From Deltaproteobacteria bacterium (lineage in GTDB: Bacteria > Calditrichota > Calditrichia > RBG-13-44-9 > J075), in NCBI GenBank assembly GCA_011526015.1, contig WYBG01000419.1, positions 1 to 39,309 on the forward strand: DNA of 39,309 nt, given 5' to 3'. Below the pieces are notes generated by a model. The model saw only the letters and a program-made list of their open reading frames with translations, ran no database searches and was not told the DNA's origin. Shown in pieces: positions 17,014-24,942 of this stretch (the first letter of the stretch is position 1; each line of letters opens with the position of its first letter). A program made the translations under genes and the position numbers.

Positions 17014-17370
17014 ATGACGATTTTGATCGTGGATGATTCGCAAGAGTTCCGGCGCAGCTTGAGGAGGCTGCTCGACACGTTGGCGGAGGTGACCATCGTG
17101 GGCGAGGCCGGAAGCGTGTCGGAAGCCATTCGGTTGGCCGCGGAAAGCAAGCCCGGGGCCGTAATCCTGGACCTCAAACTGCCGGACGGTTCCGGCTTTG
17201 AGGTGCTGCGGGAGATCAAGAAGAGCGAAGGCAAACCGCCGCTGGTCGTCATGCTGACAAACTTTGCCTCCGAGCAGCACCGGCGGAAAAGCCTGGCGGA
17301 GGGCGCGGACTATTTTTTTGATAAAACCACTGAATTTGAAGAGGTGCTCGCAGTTCTGAAGAATAAATAA
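17014..17370 (+). CDS. Receiver-only (CheY-like) response regulator
   Basis: 118 residues forming one receiver domain: TILIVDDSQ, phospho-acceptor Asp53 (VILDLKLPDG), Thr82 (VVMLTNF) and Lys104 (YFFDKTTEF). There is no output domain. GGGGA lies upstream of the ATG at 17014, and the protein begins directly at the first receiver strand; the reading frame extends upstream without support. Only 18 bases, containing AAGGAG, separate it from the outer-membrane protein gene, so the two are likely co-transcribed. It may be a phosphate sink or a protein-interaction regulator for the neighbouring kinase. Confidence 0.9.
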   Translation: MTILIVDDSQEFRRSLRRLLDTLAEVTIVGEAGSVSEAIRLAAESKPGAVILDLKLPDGSGFEVLREIKKSEGKPPLVVMLTNFASEQHRRKSLAEGADYFFDKTTEFEEVLAVLKNK

Positions 17371-17388
17371 CAATAAGGAGAAAGGATT

Positions 17389-18360
17389 ATGAAGCATTAT
17401 TGCACCTTCGCCTGGCTCGCGATAGCGAGCATTCTTATGGGCATGCCCGGCCCGGGCCGCGCCCAGATAGCGGGACACCATTTACCGGGGAGTTGGGGGC
17501 TGCAATCCGGCAGCCAGTTTGCCGAAGGGCTTGCCATTGGCCCGCTTTATCTTCATTACGGCTCTGACAAGATTATGGATGGAGATGGCAACGAGTTGCC
17601 AAATCTGACCGGCGAAAAGCGCGACGTCCGCAGCGATGCCTTTGGATTATTTGCCTGGTGGGTGAGCCAGTATAAAATCCTGGGCGCAAACTACGGCATC
17701 CAGGCCATCATACCGTTTGTCGGCAACCAGATCGAATTTGCCTCTTTTGAATTCGAAACCGGGTTTGGGCTGGCCGATATCTTCCTGCAGCCGGTCAACT
17801 TAGGCTGGCACTTGAAGCAGGCGGACTTTCTGGCCACCTACGGCTTCTATATTCCCGCGGGCAGTTATGAAGCCGGGGCGGAGGACAACCACGGCCTGGG
17901 AATGTGGACCCACGAATTCGGCGCCGGAAGCACGCTCTTTTTCGACGCTCAAAAACGCTGGCACTTCGCCGCCGCGGGTTATTTCGAGCTGAACGGGACA
18001 AAGAAAGATACCGAGATCGATGTGGGCAATACTCTCACCGTGGAGGGCGGTCTGGGCCGCTCGTTCCTGGAAGGCGCTTTGTCAGTTGGGGTGGCTTATT
18101 ACGCCAACTGGAAATTGAGCCCGGATAAGATCGGGTTGAATACCGATATTCCCAACCTGCCCAGCGAGGTTACCCTGGAGGACAAGCACCGGGTCTATGC
18201 GCTGGGGCCGGAAGTGACCCTGCCGGTTGCGATCAAGGGCAGGCTGATTTCCTTAATTACTGCGCGGTACCAGTGGGAGTTAGATGCCCGCAGCACCCTG
18301 GAAGGAGAGCGCCTTACCATGTTTGTCATCTTTCCTTTCTTCGCGGGGCAGGAGAAGTGA
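17389..18360 (+). CDS. Outer-membrane beta-barrel, meta-pathway phenol-degradation (MetA_deg) type
   Basis: 323 residues with a signal peptide ending GRAQ. Alternating aromatic and polar strands (LATYGFYIPAGSYEAG, HEFGAGSTLFFD, HFAAAGYFELNG, LSVGVAYYANWKL) and the final aromatic-rich strand are typical of the Phenol_MetA_deg family of barrels. These proteins accompany many catabolic and efflux clusters; most have no proven substrate. AAGGAG precedes the ATG. It follows the receiver-only gene by 18 bases and precedes a second, broken barrel gene of related type by 30 bases. Function is therefore inferred only at family level: passage of a small, probably hydrophobic, compound. Confidence 0.75.
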   Translation: MKHYCTFAWLAIASILMGMPGPGRAQIAGHHLPGSWGLQSGSQFAEGLAIGPLYLHYGSDKIMDGDGNELPNLTGEKRDVRSDAFGLFAWWVSQYKILGANYGIQAIIPFVGNQIEFASFEFETGFGLADIFLQPVNLGWHLKQADFLATYGFYIPAGSYEAGAEDNHGLGMWTHEFGAGSTLFFDAQKRWHFAAAGYFELNGTKKDTEIDVGNTLTVEGGLGRSFLEGALSVGVAYYANWKLSPDKIGLNTDIPNLPSEVTLEDKHRVYALGPEVTLPVAIKGRLISLITARYQWELDARSTLEGERLTMFVIFPFFAGQEK

Positions 18361-18390
18361 GAAGCACAGTTTTGGCATGGAGAAAATACA

Positions 18391-19071
18391 ATGAAAACAC
18401 TATCAGCCGTTCTCATCATCATCTTTATGTTGTGGTCAAACGCGCTTCTGAACGCCCAGGATTCAAAGGAACAGCTCGCCCGGCGGCTTTCCTATCCCGT
18501 TTCTGATATGGTCAGCATTCCCTTCCAGTTCAACTGGGAAAACGGGGTGGGGCCTAATAACGATCTGCGCTACCTTCTCAATATTCAGCCGGTGGTGCCG
18601 TTTTCGCTCAGCAAGAGCTGGAACCTGGTCGGCCGCTGGATCATGCCCTACCTCTCCCAGCCGGTGCTTGCTTCCGGCGGTGAGCCTGCATCGGGCTAGC
18701 GATATTCTGGCCTCGGGGTTCTTCTCCCAGGTCAAAGCGAGTGGGCCGCTCTGGGGGATCGGTCACGTCTTGAGCATCCCCATAACCACCAACCCGTTCC
18801 TGGGATCGGGGAAGTGGTCGGCCGGCCCGACGGCGGTTCTGGTGCCCAATCCGGTCCCTGGACCTATGGCTTCCTGGTGAACCATCTCTGGTCCTTTGCC
18901 AACACGGGCAGGGTGGAGCGAGCGAAGGTGAACCACCAGACCTTTCTGCAGCCGCTCATTGCCTATGTAACGAAGGGCGGCGTCACCGTGAGCATCAACA
19001 GCGAATCCACCTGCAACTGGGAAGCGCCGGGCGGCGAGCAATGGACCATCCCCGATTCCCTCTACGATTAA
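18391..19071 (+). pseudogene. Frameshifted and truncated outer-membrane 'transporter' barrel gene
   Basis: Three consecutive pieces of one protein lie in different frames. From 18391 the frame encodes a signal peptide and VSIPFQFNWENGVG, NIQPVVPFSL, ending at a stop at 18697. From about 18690 to 18845 a second frame continues with DILASGFFSQVKASGPLWGI and PFLGSGKWSAGPTAVLV. From about 18845 the first frame resumes with QSGPWTYGFLVNHLWSFA and INSESTCNWE, then stops at 19071. The pieces follow the order found in intact family members, which continue with a further 60 or so residues missing here. Two compensating frameshifts plus a lost C-terminus indicate decay; assembly error at both sites is the alternative. 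Confidence 0.8.
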
Positions 19072-19075
19072 TTCC

Positions 19076-19144
19076 TTCTGACCCGCCTCCGGATCTGGCA
19101 GCGCCCGGTGCGGTCGAACCGCCTCGGGCGCTCTTACCGAGATG
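19076..19144 (+). terminator. Recurrent GC-rich terminator module, copy 1
   Basis: A 69-bp unit beginning TTCTGACCCGCCTCCGGATC and ending CCGAGATG. Its core hairpin at 19101-19131 pairs GCGCCCGG with CGGGCGC and GCGGT with ACCGC around the loop CGA, followed by TCTT. It is about 59 of 69 identical to 26749-26817, and the hairpin recurs at 22986. It follows the barrel pseudogene and precedes the lipoprotein gene. Confidence 0.75.
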
Positions 19145-19177
19145 GTGTGTCAGCCGATGCCACAAAGGAGAGCTACC

Positions 19178-20212
19178 ATGAATCGAAGAAAATCTGCTCT
19201 GCTAATCGTTTGCCTTTGCGTTATGATATACCTGGTATCGGGTTGCTCTGCATTTCGCGGGTCGCGCGCTGTGGACATGGCGCCCTTTGCCGAGAACACC
19301 ACCATGATGTTTGCCGAGGCGGCCAAGGTGAACCAGTCGTTTCGCCTCGTACATTTGAAGCCATACACCAACCTTCCGGAAGTCAGTGAATTTCGGCACC
19401 GCAGCCAGCCCCTGGTCGCCGGCCTGAAGGGACTGGAGATGTACTCCAACCAGGTTGTCGCCCTCGACATGGCCGCGAAATCGGACAAACAGAAGAACGC
19501 CCTGTTTGCCAGCTACCTGGAGGAGGCGGCCGGGAAAGTAGCCAGAGGCGAGAGGCTGGCGAGTCTCCGAATCACAAGAGCTGCGCTCGACTCGACGTTC
19601 GCGTCTATTCGCAGCGCCAGGACGTTCCTGGGGGGGATTGGCGCAGCGTCGCCGCTGGTCAACGCCGTGGTGCTCGCGCTGCTGGAGGGGCTCGAGGCGC
19701 TGAACGAGGAGCTTCCCACGCTCATAGGAGCGATCGACCGGGAGATCGAGCGCAACTACCGGGACAAGCGCAGGGCTTACGAAGGCCTCACCAGGCTGCA
19801 AGCGCAGTACCTCATCGCCGCGACCTGGCTTTATGAAGGCAAATCCGGCAACCCCGCAGCAGTCGATTCGCTGCTCCATTCTGATCCGTCGCTGAAGGTG
19901 TTCATACCCTCGGCGGAGCGGGCCTCACCCCAGGAACTGGCTGCGGCGGAAGAAGAACTGGTTGGGCGGCTGGAGCGCATCAACTTGCTGATCGACCAAC
20001 TGGCCGACGAGAAGTCGGCTTACCTCGCGACGCGGCAGGAACTGGAAGACCTGCGCGTCAATATTGACCAGCGCATCAAGGTGGCGCGTGACGCCGTGGT
20101 CGTGTGGGGACAGTCGCACCGGAACCTGGGCCAGGGCATCCCGGTGCCGCCGCTCATTAACGTCTCGGCCATCGCATCAGGGATGGTAAAGAAGGCGGTT
20201 CCCCTGCCCTGA
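19178..20212 (+). CDS. Uncharacterised alpha-helical lipoprotein
   Basis: 344 residues. The signal ends in the lipobox LVSGC (Cys23). The mature part is almost entirely helical, with heptad-like Leu/Ala spacing. One markedly hydrophobic segment lies at about residues 144-175 (TFLGGIGAAS, LVNAVVLALLEGLEAL) between long coiled-coil stretches (LDMAAKSDKQK before; LERINLLIDQLADEKSAY after). No named family was recognised. A helical rod with a central hydrophobic hairpin resembles in outline alpha-helical pore-forming toxins of the Hbl/Cry6 type, but this is a shape argument only. GGAG is positioned before the ATG at 19178. It lies between the first terminator module and the MBL hydrolase, 71 bases upstream of that gene. 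Confidence 0.75.
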   Translation: MNRRKSALLIVCLCVMIYLVSGCSAFRGSRAVDMAPFAENTTMMFAEAAKVNQSFRLVHLKPYTNLPEVSEFRHRSQPLVAGLKGLEMYSNQVVALDMAAKSDKQKNALFASYLEEAAGKVARGERLASLRITRAALDSTFASIRSARTFLGGIGAASPLVNAVVLALLEGLEALNEELPTLIGAIDREIERNYRDKRRAYEGLTRLQAQYLIAATWLYEGKSGNPAAVDSLLHSDPSLKVFIPSAERASPQELAAAEEELVGRLERINLLIDQLADEKSAYLATRQELEDLRVNIDQRIKVARDAVVVWGQSHRNLGQGIPVPPLINVSAIASGMVKKAVPLP

Positions 20213-20283
20213 AGGTATTGGAAACGCATGTTCGCGTTTGAGATGAAGTGAGTCAACCAAACCCAAACAACAAGGAGATAGTC

Positions 20284-21573
20284 ATGAAATCAGAAGACAA
20301 AAATACCCTCACGGGAAAACCCAAAAGGATGAATCGCCGCGGCAAGCTCATCACCTTGATTTTAGGCGGCCTGGCCGTTGCGCTCGCGGCCTTCATTCTT
20401 GCCCAGGGCGGCGAGCTGGCTACCGCCCAGGAAAAAGCGCCCCAGGGGGAGAAGGCGAAAATGCGCGACGTGTACTTTCCGGGCACCGAGGAGCTGGCGC
20501 CGGATGAGATGCGGATCATCGCCTGCGGGACGGGCACGCCCACCCCGCGGTTGAAACAGGCAGCGGCCTGCTTCCTGGTACAACTGGGTAACGGCGACAA
20601 CTTCGTCTTCGACATGGGCTCCGGCTCCGCGGAACGCCTGGCCTCCCTCGACATCCCCTACGACCAGCTCGACAAGGTCTTCATCGGCCACCTGCACCTC
20701 GACCACGTGGGCGACCTGCCCAGCTTCTATTTCACCCGTTCGGTCAACCAAGGGCGGAGCAAGCTCCGCGTCTGGGGGCCCAGCGGCGTGAGGCCCGAGT
20801 GGGGCATGAAGGCCGCGATGGAGAACATGAAGGCTATGTACGGCTGGGAGCGCGCCATGCGGGGCGCCCTCATGGGACCGGTAGAGCTGGAGGTGAACGA
20901 GTTCGATTGGACCGGCATCAACCAGGTCATCTACAACGAGAACGGGGTGATCGTGCGGAGCATCCCGGCAGTGCACAATGACCAGTCGGTGAGCTTCATC
21001 CTGGAGTGGAAGGGGCTTAAATTCGCCTTCTCCAGCGACACCGTGCCGAACAAATGGTGGTGTGAGTACACCAGGGGCGTGGACGTTTCCGTGCACGAAG
21101 CCTTCTACCCGGTGGAGGGGCTGATCACGAAGGCTCACTTCAGCCCGCTGGAAGCGTTGAACGTCGGCACCCGGGTGCACACGCCGCCCCAGGGTTTTGG
21201 CAAGGTGATGGACTTGACGCGACCGCGCCTGGCCATTGCCTACCATCTGCCCACCGACTTCGAGTCGCTCCCCCTCATCCGCGACGGGATCCGCGAATAC
21301 TACGCTGGCCCCCTCGACATGGCGGACGACTTCATGGTCTGGAACGTGACGAAGGAGGCGATTCGCACCCGCATGACGGTGTCCAATCCGTGGCACGTCA
21401 TGCAGCCGTCGGAGCTGCCGAAGACCCCGGGTGACCCGGCGAGCTACCAGGTCCACGAGTTGACGCGTACCGGGTTGGAGCCCGGTTACCTGCCGGTGAT
21501 TCAGAAGATCTACGACGATTTCAACAAGAAACACGGCACGGATTATAAACCCCCGATGCCCGGAGGGAAGTAG
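20284..21573 (+). CDS. MBL-fold metallo-hydrolase, GntH-like
   Basis: 429 residues. A short basic N-terminus and one hydrophobic segment (LITLILGGLAVALAAFILAQ) form a membrane anchor or signal. The metallo-beta-lactamase fold follows: GTGTPTPRLKQAAACF, FDMGSGSAERL, metal ligands in FIGHLHLDHVGD (His136, His138, Asp140, His141), AFSSDTVPNKWW and VHEAFYP. The order and wording of these blocks match the family annotated for the guanitoxin-pathway hydrolase GntH, a relative of RNase Z and arylsulfatase-like enzymes. The other guanitoxin genes are not here, so the substrate is open. GGAG precedes the ATG at 20284. The stop codon touches the start of the HupE/UreJ-like gene, so the two are translationally coupled. 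Confidence 0.85.
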   Translation: MKSEDKNTLTGKPKRMNRRGKLITLILGGLAVALAAFILAQGGELATAQEKAPQGEKAKMRDVYFPGTEELAPDEMRIIACGTGTPTPRLKQAAACFLVQLGNGDNFVFDMGSGSAERLASLDIPYDQLDKVFIGHLHLDHVGDLPSFYFTRSVNQGRSKLRVWGPSGVRPEWGMKAAMENMKAMYGWERAMRGALMGPVELEVNEFDWTGINQVIYNENGVIVRSIPAVHNDQSVSFILEWKGLKFAFSSDTVPNKWWCEYTRGVDVSVHEAFYPVEGLITKAHFSPLEALNVGTRVHTPPQGFGKVMDLTRPRLAIAYHLPTDFESLPLIRDGIREYYAGPLDMADDFMVWNVTKEAIRTRMTVSNPWHVMQPSELPKTPGDPASYQVHELTRTGLEPGYLPVIQKIYDDFNKKHGTDYKPPMPGGK

Positions 21574-22857
21574 ATGATCGGCATCGAATCACCCTGTAGC
21601 GCGGATGGGGGATCCGCTGGGGCGGATTTCGACAGCGGAAACTGCCTGACTCGCGCTCGTCCACCTCGTGGCGGTTTGCGCGCAGCGCTGCTGGCGCTGC
21701 TCAGCCTGTTAGGGCTGGCGCCCGCCGGCGCCCACGACCTTTGGACCGAACCTGAACGCTTCCGCCCCGGCACGGGCCAGGAACTGCGCCCGGCGGTAGC
21801 GCACCTGGTGATCGGGTACAGCGAGCAATACCAGCTCCCCGAGGAACAATATCTCCTCGCCATCGTGGCCAACATGGAAGCGGTGATGGCGGGGATCGTT
21901 TCGCAGCCCCCCGCTGCCGACCCATCTCTCAGCGTCGCAGAATACCAGCGGCTGCGCGCGCTTCCACCGGAGAAGTTGCGCGATCTAATCGAAGCGCAGG
22001 CCGCGGACTACCTCGAAGGCGTGGTGCTGGAGTTCGACGACGAGCGCGCCCACCCCGAGATCATCGGAATCAAAGTGCCGCCGGTGGGCGACCTCGATTA
22101 TTCGCGCCGGAGCACGATTCTGCTCGCTGGCGCGCTGCCGGCCGGCGCGAAGGAGGTCACCTTCCGCTACGGGGCGCGCCACGGCGGGAGCGTGCTGCAT
22201 GTGGGCGGGGCCGCCCGGAATGATGCACTCTGGCTCAAGAACGGCGAACGCAGTCTGCCGTATGTGATCGGAAAGGGCTTCAAGGGGCGCACGCTCTGGG
22301 ACGTCCTGCTCGATTACATGGTGCTCGGCTTTACCCATATCCTGCCGAAAGGCATCGACCATATCCTGTTCGTGCTGGGGCTGTTCCTGCTCAGCACGCG
22401 CAAGGCGCCGCTCCTGACCCAGGTCACGGCCTTCACGGTCGCGCATACGTTGACGCTTGGATTATCGGTGTACGGGGTGGTCTCGCTGTCGCGCTCGGTG
22501 GTCGAGCCGCTGATCGCCGCCTCGATTGCCTACGTCGCCGTGGAAAACATCCTGACGCCGCAACTCAAACCGTGGCGCGCGCTGGTGGTGTTCGGCTTCG
22601 GCCTGTTGCACGGTCTCGGCTTCGCCGGCGTGCTGCAGGAGGTGGGCCTGCCGCGGGCGCAGTTGTTGCCGGCGCTGGCCAGCTTCAACGTCGGCGTCGA
22701 GCTTGGTCAGCTCACGGTGATCGCGCTCGCCTTTCTGGCGGTAGGGATCTGGGGACACAACCGCTCCTGGTATCGCCCGTGCGTCGTGATTCCGGCCTCG
22801 GCGATGATCGCGGCGGTGGGCCTGTTCTGGATGGTGCAGCGGGTGCTGGGGCCCTAA
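21574..22857 (+). CDS. HupE/UreJ-family membrane protein
   Basis: 427 residues. A long basic leader and signal (LRAALLALLSLLGLAPAGA) lead to a periplasmic N-terminal domain of about 180 residues. Six or seven membrane helices follow with family signatures: GFTHILPKGIDHILFVLGLF, TAFTVAHTLTLGL, FGFGLLHGLGFAGVL and FNVGVELGQL. The conserved His and Asp residues in these helices resemble those of HupE/UreJ nickel or cobalt permeases; this longer form with an N-terminal domain is widespread and its substrate is unknown. The ATG follows the MBL stop directly with GGAGG inside the preceding gene. Metal supply to the neighbouring MBL enzyme is a possible link, as inference only. Confidence 0.85.
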   Translation: MIGIESPCSADGGSAGADFDSGNCLTRARPPRGGLRAALLALLSLLGLAPAGAHDLWTEPERFRPGTGQELRPAVAHLVIGYSEQYQLPEEQYLLAIVANMEAVMAGIVSQPPAADPSLSVAEYQRLRALPPEKLRDLIEAQAADYLEGVVLEFDDERAHPEIIGIKVPPVGDLDYSRRSTILLAGALPAGAKEVTFRYGARHGGSVLHVGGAARNDALWLKNGERSLPYVIGKGFKGRTLWDVLLDYMVLGFTHILPKGIDHILFVLGLFLLSTRKAPLLTQVTAFTVAHTLTLGLSVYGVVSLSRSVVEPLIAASIAYVAVENILTPQLKPWRALVVFGFGLLHGLGFAGVLQEVGLPRAQLLPALASFNVGVELGQLTVIALAFLAVGIWGHNRSWYRPCVVIPASAMIAAVGLFWMVQRVLGP

Positions 22858-22876
22858 GAAGTCGTTTTATGGGAAT

Positions 22877-22927
22877 CTCCGAAGGAGTCCTATGGACCAT
22901 CCCTATCCCGTAGGGAGCACTATGTGC
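22877..22927. repeat. String of four 11-bp mini-hairpins (4-3-4)
   Basis: Four palindromes with 4-bp stems and 3-base loops follow one another: CTCCGAAGGAG (22877-22887), GTCCTATGGAC (22887-22897), TCCCGTAGGGA (22906-22916) and GCACTATGTGC (22917-22927). Stem sequences differ while loop size is fixed. They lie in the 301-bp gap after the HupE/UreJ-like gene, which otherwise holds the second terminator module and no gene. Confidence 0.75.
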
Positions 22928-22985
22928 CGGGAAAAGTCCTAATTTTAGCCACGCGAAAAGGAACTGCACGACGCCGGCGGCCAGC

Positions 22986-23020
22986 CGCCCGGCGCGGTCG
23001 AACCGCCTCGGGCGCTCTTT
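22986..23020 (+). terminator. Recurrent GC-rich terminator module, copy 2
   Basis: The hairpin CGCCCGGCGCGGT / ACCGCCTCGGGCG with loop CGA is followed by CTCTTT. The core is almost identical to copies at 19101 and 26775, but the upstream half of the 69-bp unit is not conserved here. It follows the lipoprotein-MBL-HupE group and probably ends that transcript. Confidence 0.7.
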
Positions 23021-23158
23021 GCGCTTATCCTGCCGCGGAAGAAGTAACGCGATAATATCGCTGGTTCGAGTTCCGGATCAAGTGATTTGGCGCGGCCACG
23101 CCGAAGGCCCGATTGACCCCAATGCTTCCATGGAAAAGCGGGAGAAAAGGCTGAACGA

Positions 23159-23887
23159 ATGCAAATCTTGAATAAGAGTCTGCCCGTGATTTCATGCGCC
23201 CTGGTGATTTTTTTTGCCATCGCCAGCCCGCTCTTGTCCCAAAATCAGCAGAGGGTGCAATTATGGCTGGACTATGACCCGACCTACCCCATGGGCAAAT
23301 GGACTTTTGATCTCGAAATTGCCCCACACGTCGGTCTGGGAGAGTCAAGATGGAGCGAACTCAGCGTCACGCCGAATTGGGAATACTCTGTTACGGGCTG
23401 GCTCGATCTGTCCGGGGGGCTGGCGTTGACGTACACGCACCAGACCGAGGACTTCGATTCCTTCGAATTGAACCCTTATGTGGAGATCAAGCCGTACTGG
23501 TACACTAAACACGGCATTCGCGGCATTAAGCTGGTCGATTACCTGCGCTTCGAGTACCGCGCGCAATATACTTTCCACGATAAAGAGAAAAACAACAGCG
23601 CGCGAATCAGAAACCGCATTCAGGCGCAGATCCCCATCAACAAGGGAAGTATGTTCCTGGACCGGGCCTGGTATGCCATCGTCGATGTGGAGGCGTTTTA
23701 TAATGCGGAAGATTTGCAGGAACGATTCAGCTCACGGCAGCGCTTCAGGATCGGGGCCGGCTATCGGCATAGCAATGCGTGGCGCTACCAGGTAATTTAC
23801 ACCCTGCAGCGCGCCCGCAATACCATTGAGGAGCACTTTACCACTACCGACAGTATTTTCCGGTTCCGGGTGATTCACTTTTTTTAA
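23159..23887 (+). CDS. DUF2490 outer-membrane beta-barrel protein
   Basis: 242 residues with a signal peptide (VISCALVIFFAIASPLLSQ). The mature protein opens with QLWLDYDPTY and runs through regular beta strands with alternating aromatics (LSVTPNWEYSVTGWLDLSGG, YLRFEYRAQYTF, RIRNRIQAQIPI, RFRIGAGYRHSNAWRYQVIY), ending on FRFRVIHFF with a terminal Phe, as usual for BAM-assembled barrels. The pattern matches DUF2490, abundant in Bacteroidota and relatives; function unknown. AAAAGG lies upstream of the ATG. It leads a short group with the DUF4436 and Cry-like genes. Confidence 0.8.
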   Translation: MQILNKSLPVISCALVIFFAIASPLLSQNQQRVQLWLDYDPTYPMGKWTFDLEIAPHVGLGESRWSELSVTPNWEYSVTGWLDLSGGLALTYTHQTEDFDSFELNPYVEIKPYWYTKHGIRGIKLVDYLRFEYRAQYTFHDKEKNNSARIRNRIQAQIPINKGSMFLDRAWYAIVDVEAFYNAEDLQERFSSRQRFRIGAGYRHSNAWRYQVIYTLQRARNTIEEHFTTTDSIFRFRVIHFF

Positions 23888-23927
23888 CTATGTGCTTTAA
23901 CCCATAATCTGAGGAGCGGTTGCGATA

Positions 23928-24767
23928 ATGAAGAGCAAGGTAAAAAGAACCTGGCAGGCCTTGCTGATGCTTGCCGCGGTGGCATGGTACGTCTTTCTGG
24001 TCGTTCACAGCTTGGGCGAAAGGGAAAGGCGTTCGCTGCATCTGTTAGAGCAGCCGGGAGCAGGCGATTATGCCCGCGCCAGTATCCGGATCGTGAAGGT
24101 AGACCCGGCTGCTTCTGAGCTGACCGCGCGAATACGCTTTCGTTTTGCCGGAAGCATCGCACGGGATCAAGTTACCCCGGCAACCGGCTTGAAATTCTTT
24201 TTCAATGATCCCCAGGCAGCGCAGGAGTTCGAGTTTGCCGGGGGCAAACCGGTTAGCCCGGTTGAGGCAGTGTTCTCGCTGGAAGGGAATGCCGACAACT
24301 ACCCGTTCGACCGCTATGAAACTTACCTCGGCATCGGAGCGGCCACTTTGCAAGAGGGCGAGCCTGTGCCTGTGTGCCTGGAGCTTTCCGCATCCATCCC
24401 GGGAATGAAATTCCGGGGGAATATCGCTGAGAAGCAGCGAGGAGAAGCCCGGCGCATCGATTTGAAACTAAGCAGGGCCAAAAATACGATCGTCATCGCG
24501 ATCAGCGTGATGATGTTGATGATGTTCCTGGCGATCGGGGTGCTGCTCATGGCGCTCCGGGTGATTCCGGGGGAGCGGAAATTTGACCTGTTCCCCCTGT
24601 CGCTTTCGATCACATTGGTCTTTGGCCTGCCGGCTCTTCGGAATACCCAGCCCGGCATCCCGGCGCAGGGGGTATTGGGCGATTACATTTCCTTTTTCTG
24701 GGCGGAGCAGATTGTTGCCGCATCCGCGGTCATCCTGGTGGTGGTCTGGCTTCTGCGCTCCCGCTAA
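23928..24767 (+). CDS. DUF4436 membrane protein
   Basis: 279 residues. One N-terminal membrane helix (about 10-28), a periplasmic beta-rich domain of about 140 residues containing NADNYPFDRYETYLGI, and three C-terminal helices with FGLPALRNTQPGIPAQGVLG and GDYISFFWAEQIVAA. These conserved blocks identify DUF4436, whose function is unknown. GGAG lies 14 bases before the ATG, 40 bases after the DUF2490 stop, so the two are probably co-transcribed. The strong hairpin 30 bases downstream may end or attenuate the transcript before the Cry-like gene. Confidence 0.8.
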   Translation: MKSKVKRTWQALLMLAAVAWYVFLVVHSLGERERRSLHLLEQPGAGDYARASIRIVKVDPAASELTARIRFRFAGSIARDQVTPATGLKFFFNDPQAAQEFEFAGGKPVSPVEAVFSLEGNADNYPFDRYETYLGIGAATLQEGEPVPVCLELSASIPGMKFRGNIAEKQRGEARRIDLKLSRAKNTIVIAISVMMLMMFLAIGVLLMALRVIPGERKFDLFPLSLSITLVFGLPALRNTQPGIPAQGVLGDYISFFWAEQIVAASAVILVVVWLLRSR

Positions 24768-24796
24768 TTGCCAAGGGTGGAATCAAATTCGTGCAG

Positions 24797-24836
24797 GCGT
24801 AGAGCGATGAGCGATCTTTCGCTCCTCGCTCTACGC
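24797..24836 (+). terminator. Strong hairpin between DUF4436 and Cry-like genes
   Basis: GCGTAGAGCGATGAGCGA pairs with TCGCTCCTCGCTCTACGC, 17 of 18 positions, around a four-base loop, followed by TATTTGTTT. It is a good terminator or attenuator for the DUF2490-DUF4436 transcript. If so, the Cry-like gene needs its own promoter in the remaining 100 bases or depends on read-through. Confidence 0.7.
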
Positions 24837-24942
24837 TATTTGTTTCGCTTGAACCAAGGATTTTGCTGCTTCCCGTCCGCCGAGCAGCGAACTTAACCCG
24901 GCGCGGACAAAACTAAACCTGAACAAGCAAAGGAACCGAACC

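Noticed and set aside
20362-21534. Long minus-strand frame opposite the MBL hydrolase gene
   Set aside because: His/Val/Asp-rich translation without conserved blocks; it mirrors the strong codon bias of the real gene.
23059-23080. GGTTCGAGTTCC, resembling a tRNA T-arm
   Set aside because: The T-stem does not pair properly and there is no anticodon arm or acceptor stem upstream, so it is neither a tRNA nor a clear attachment-site remnant.
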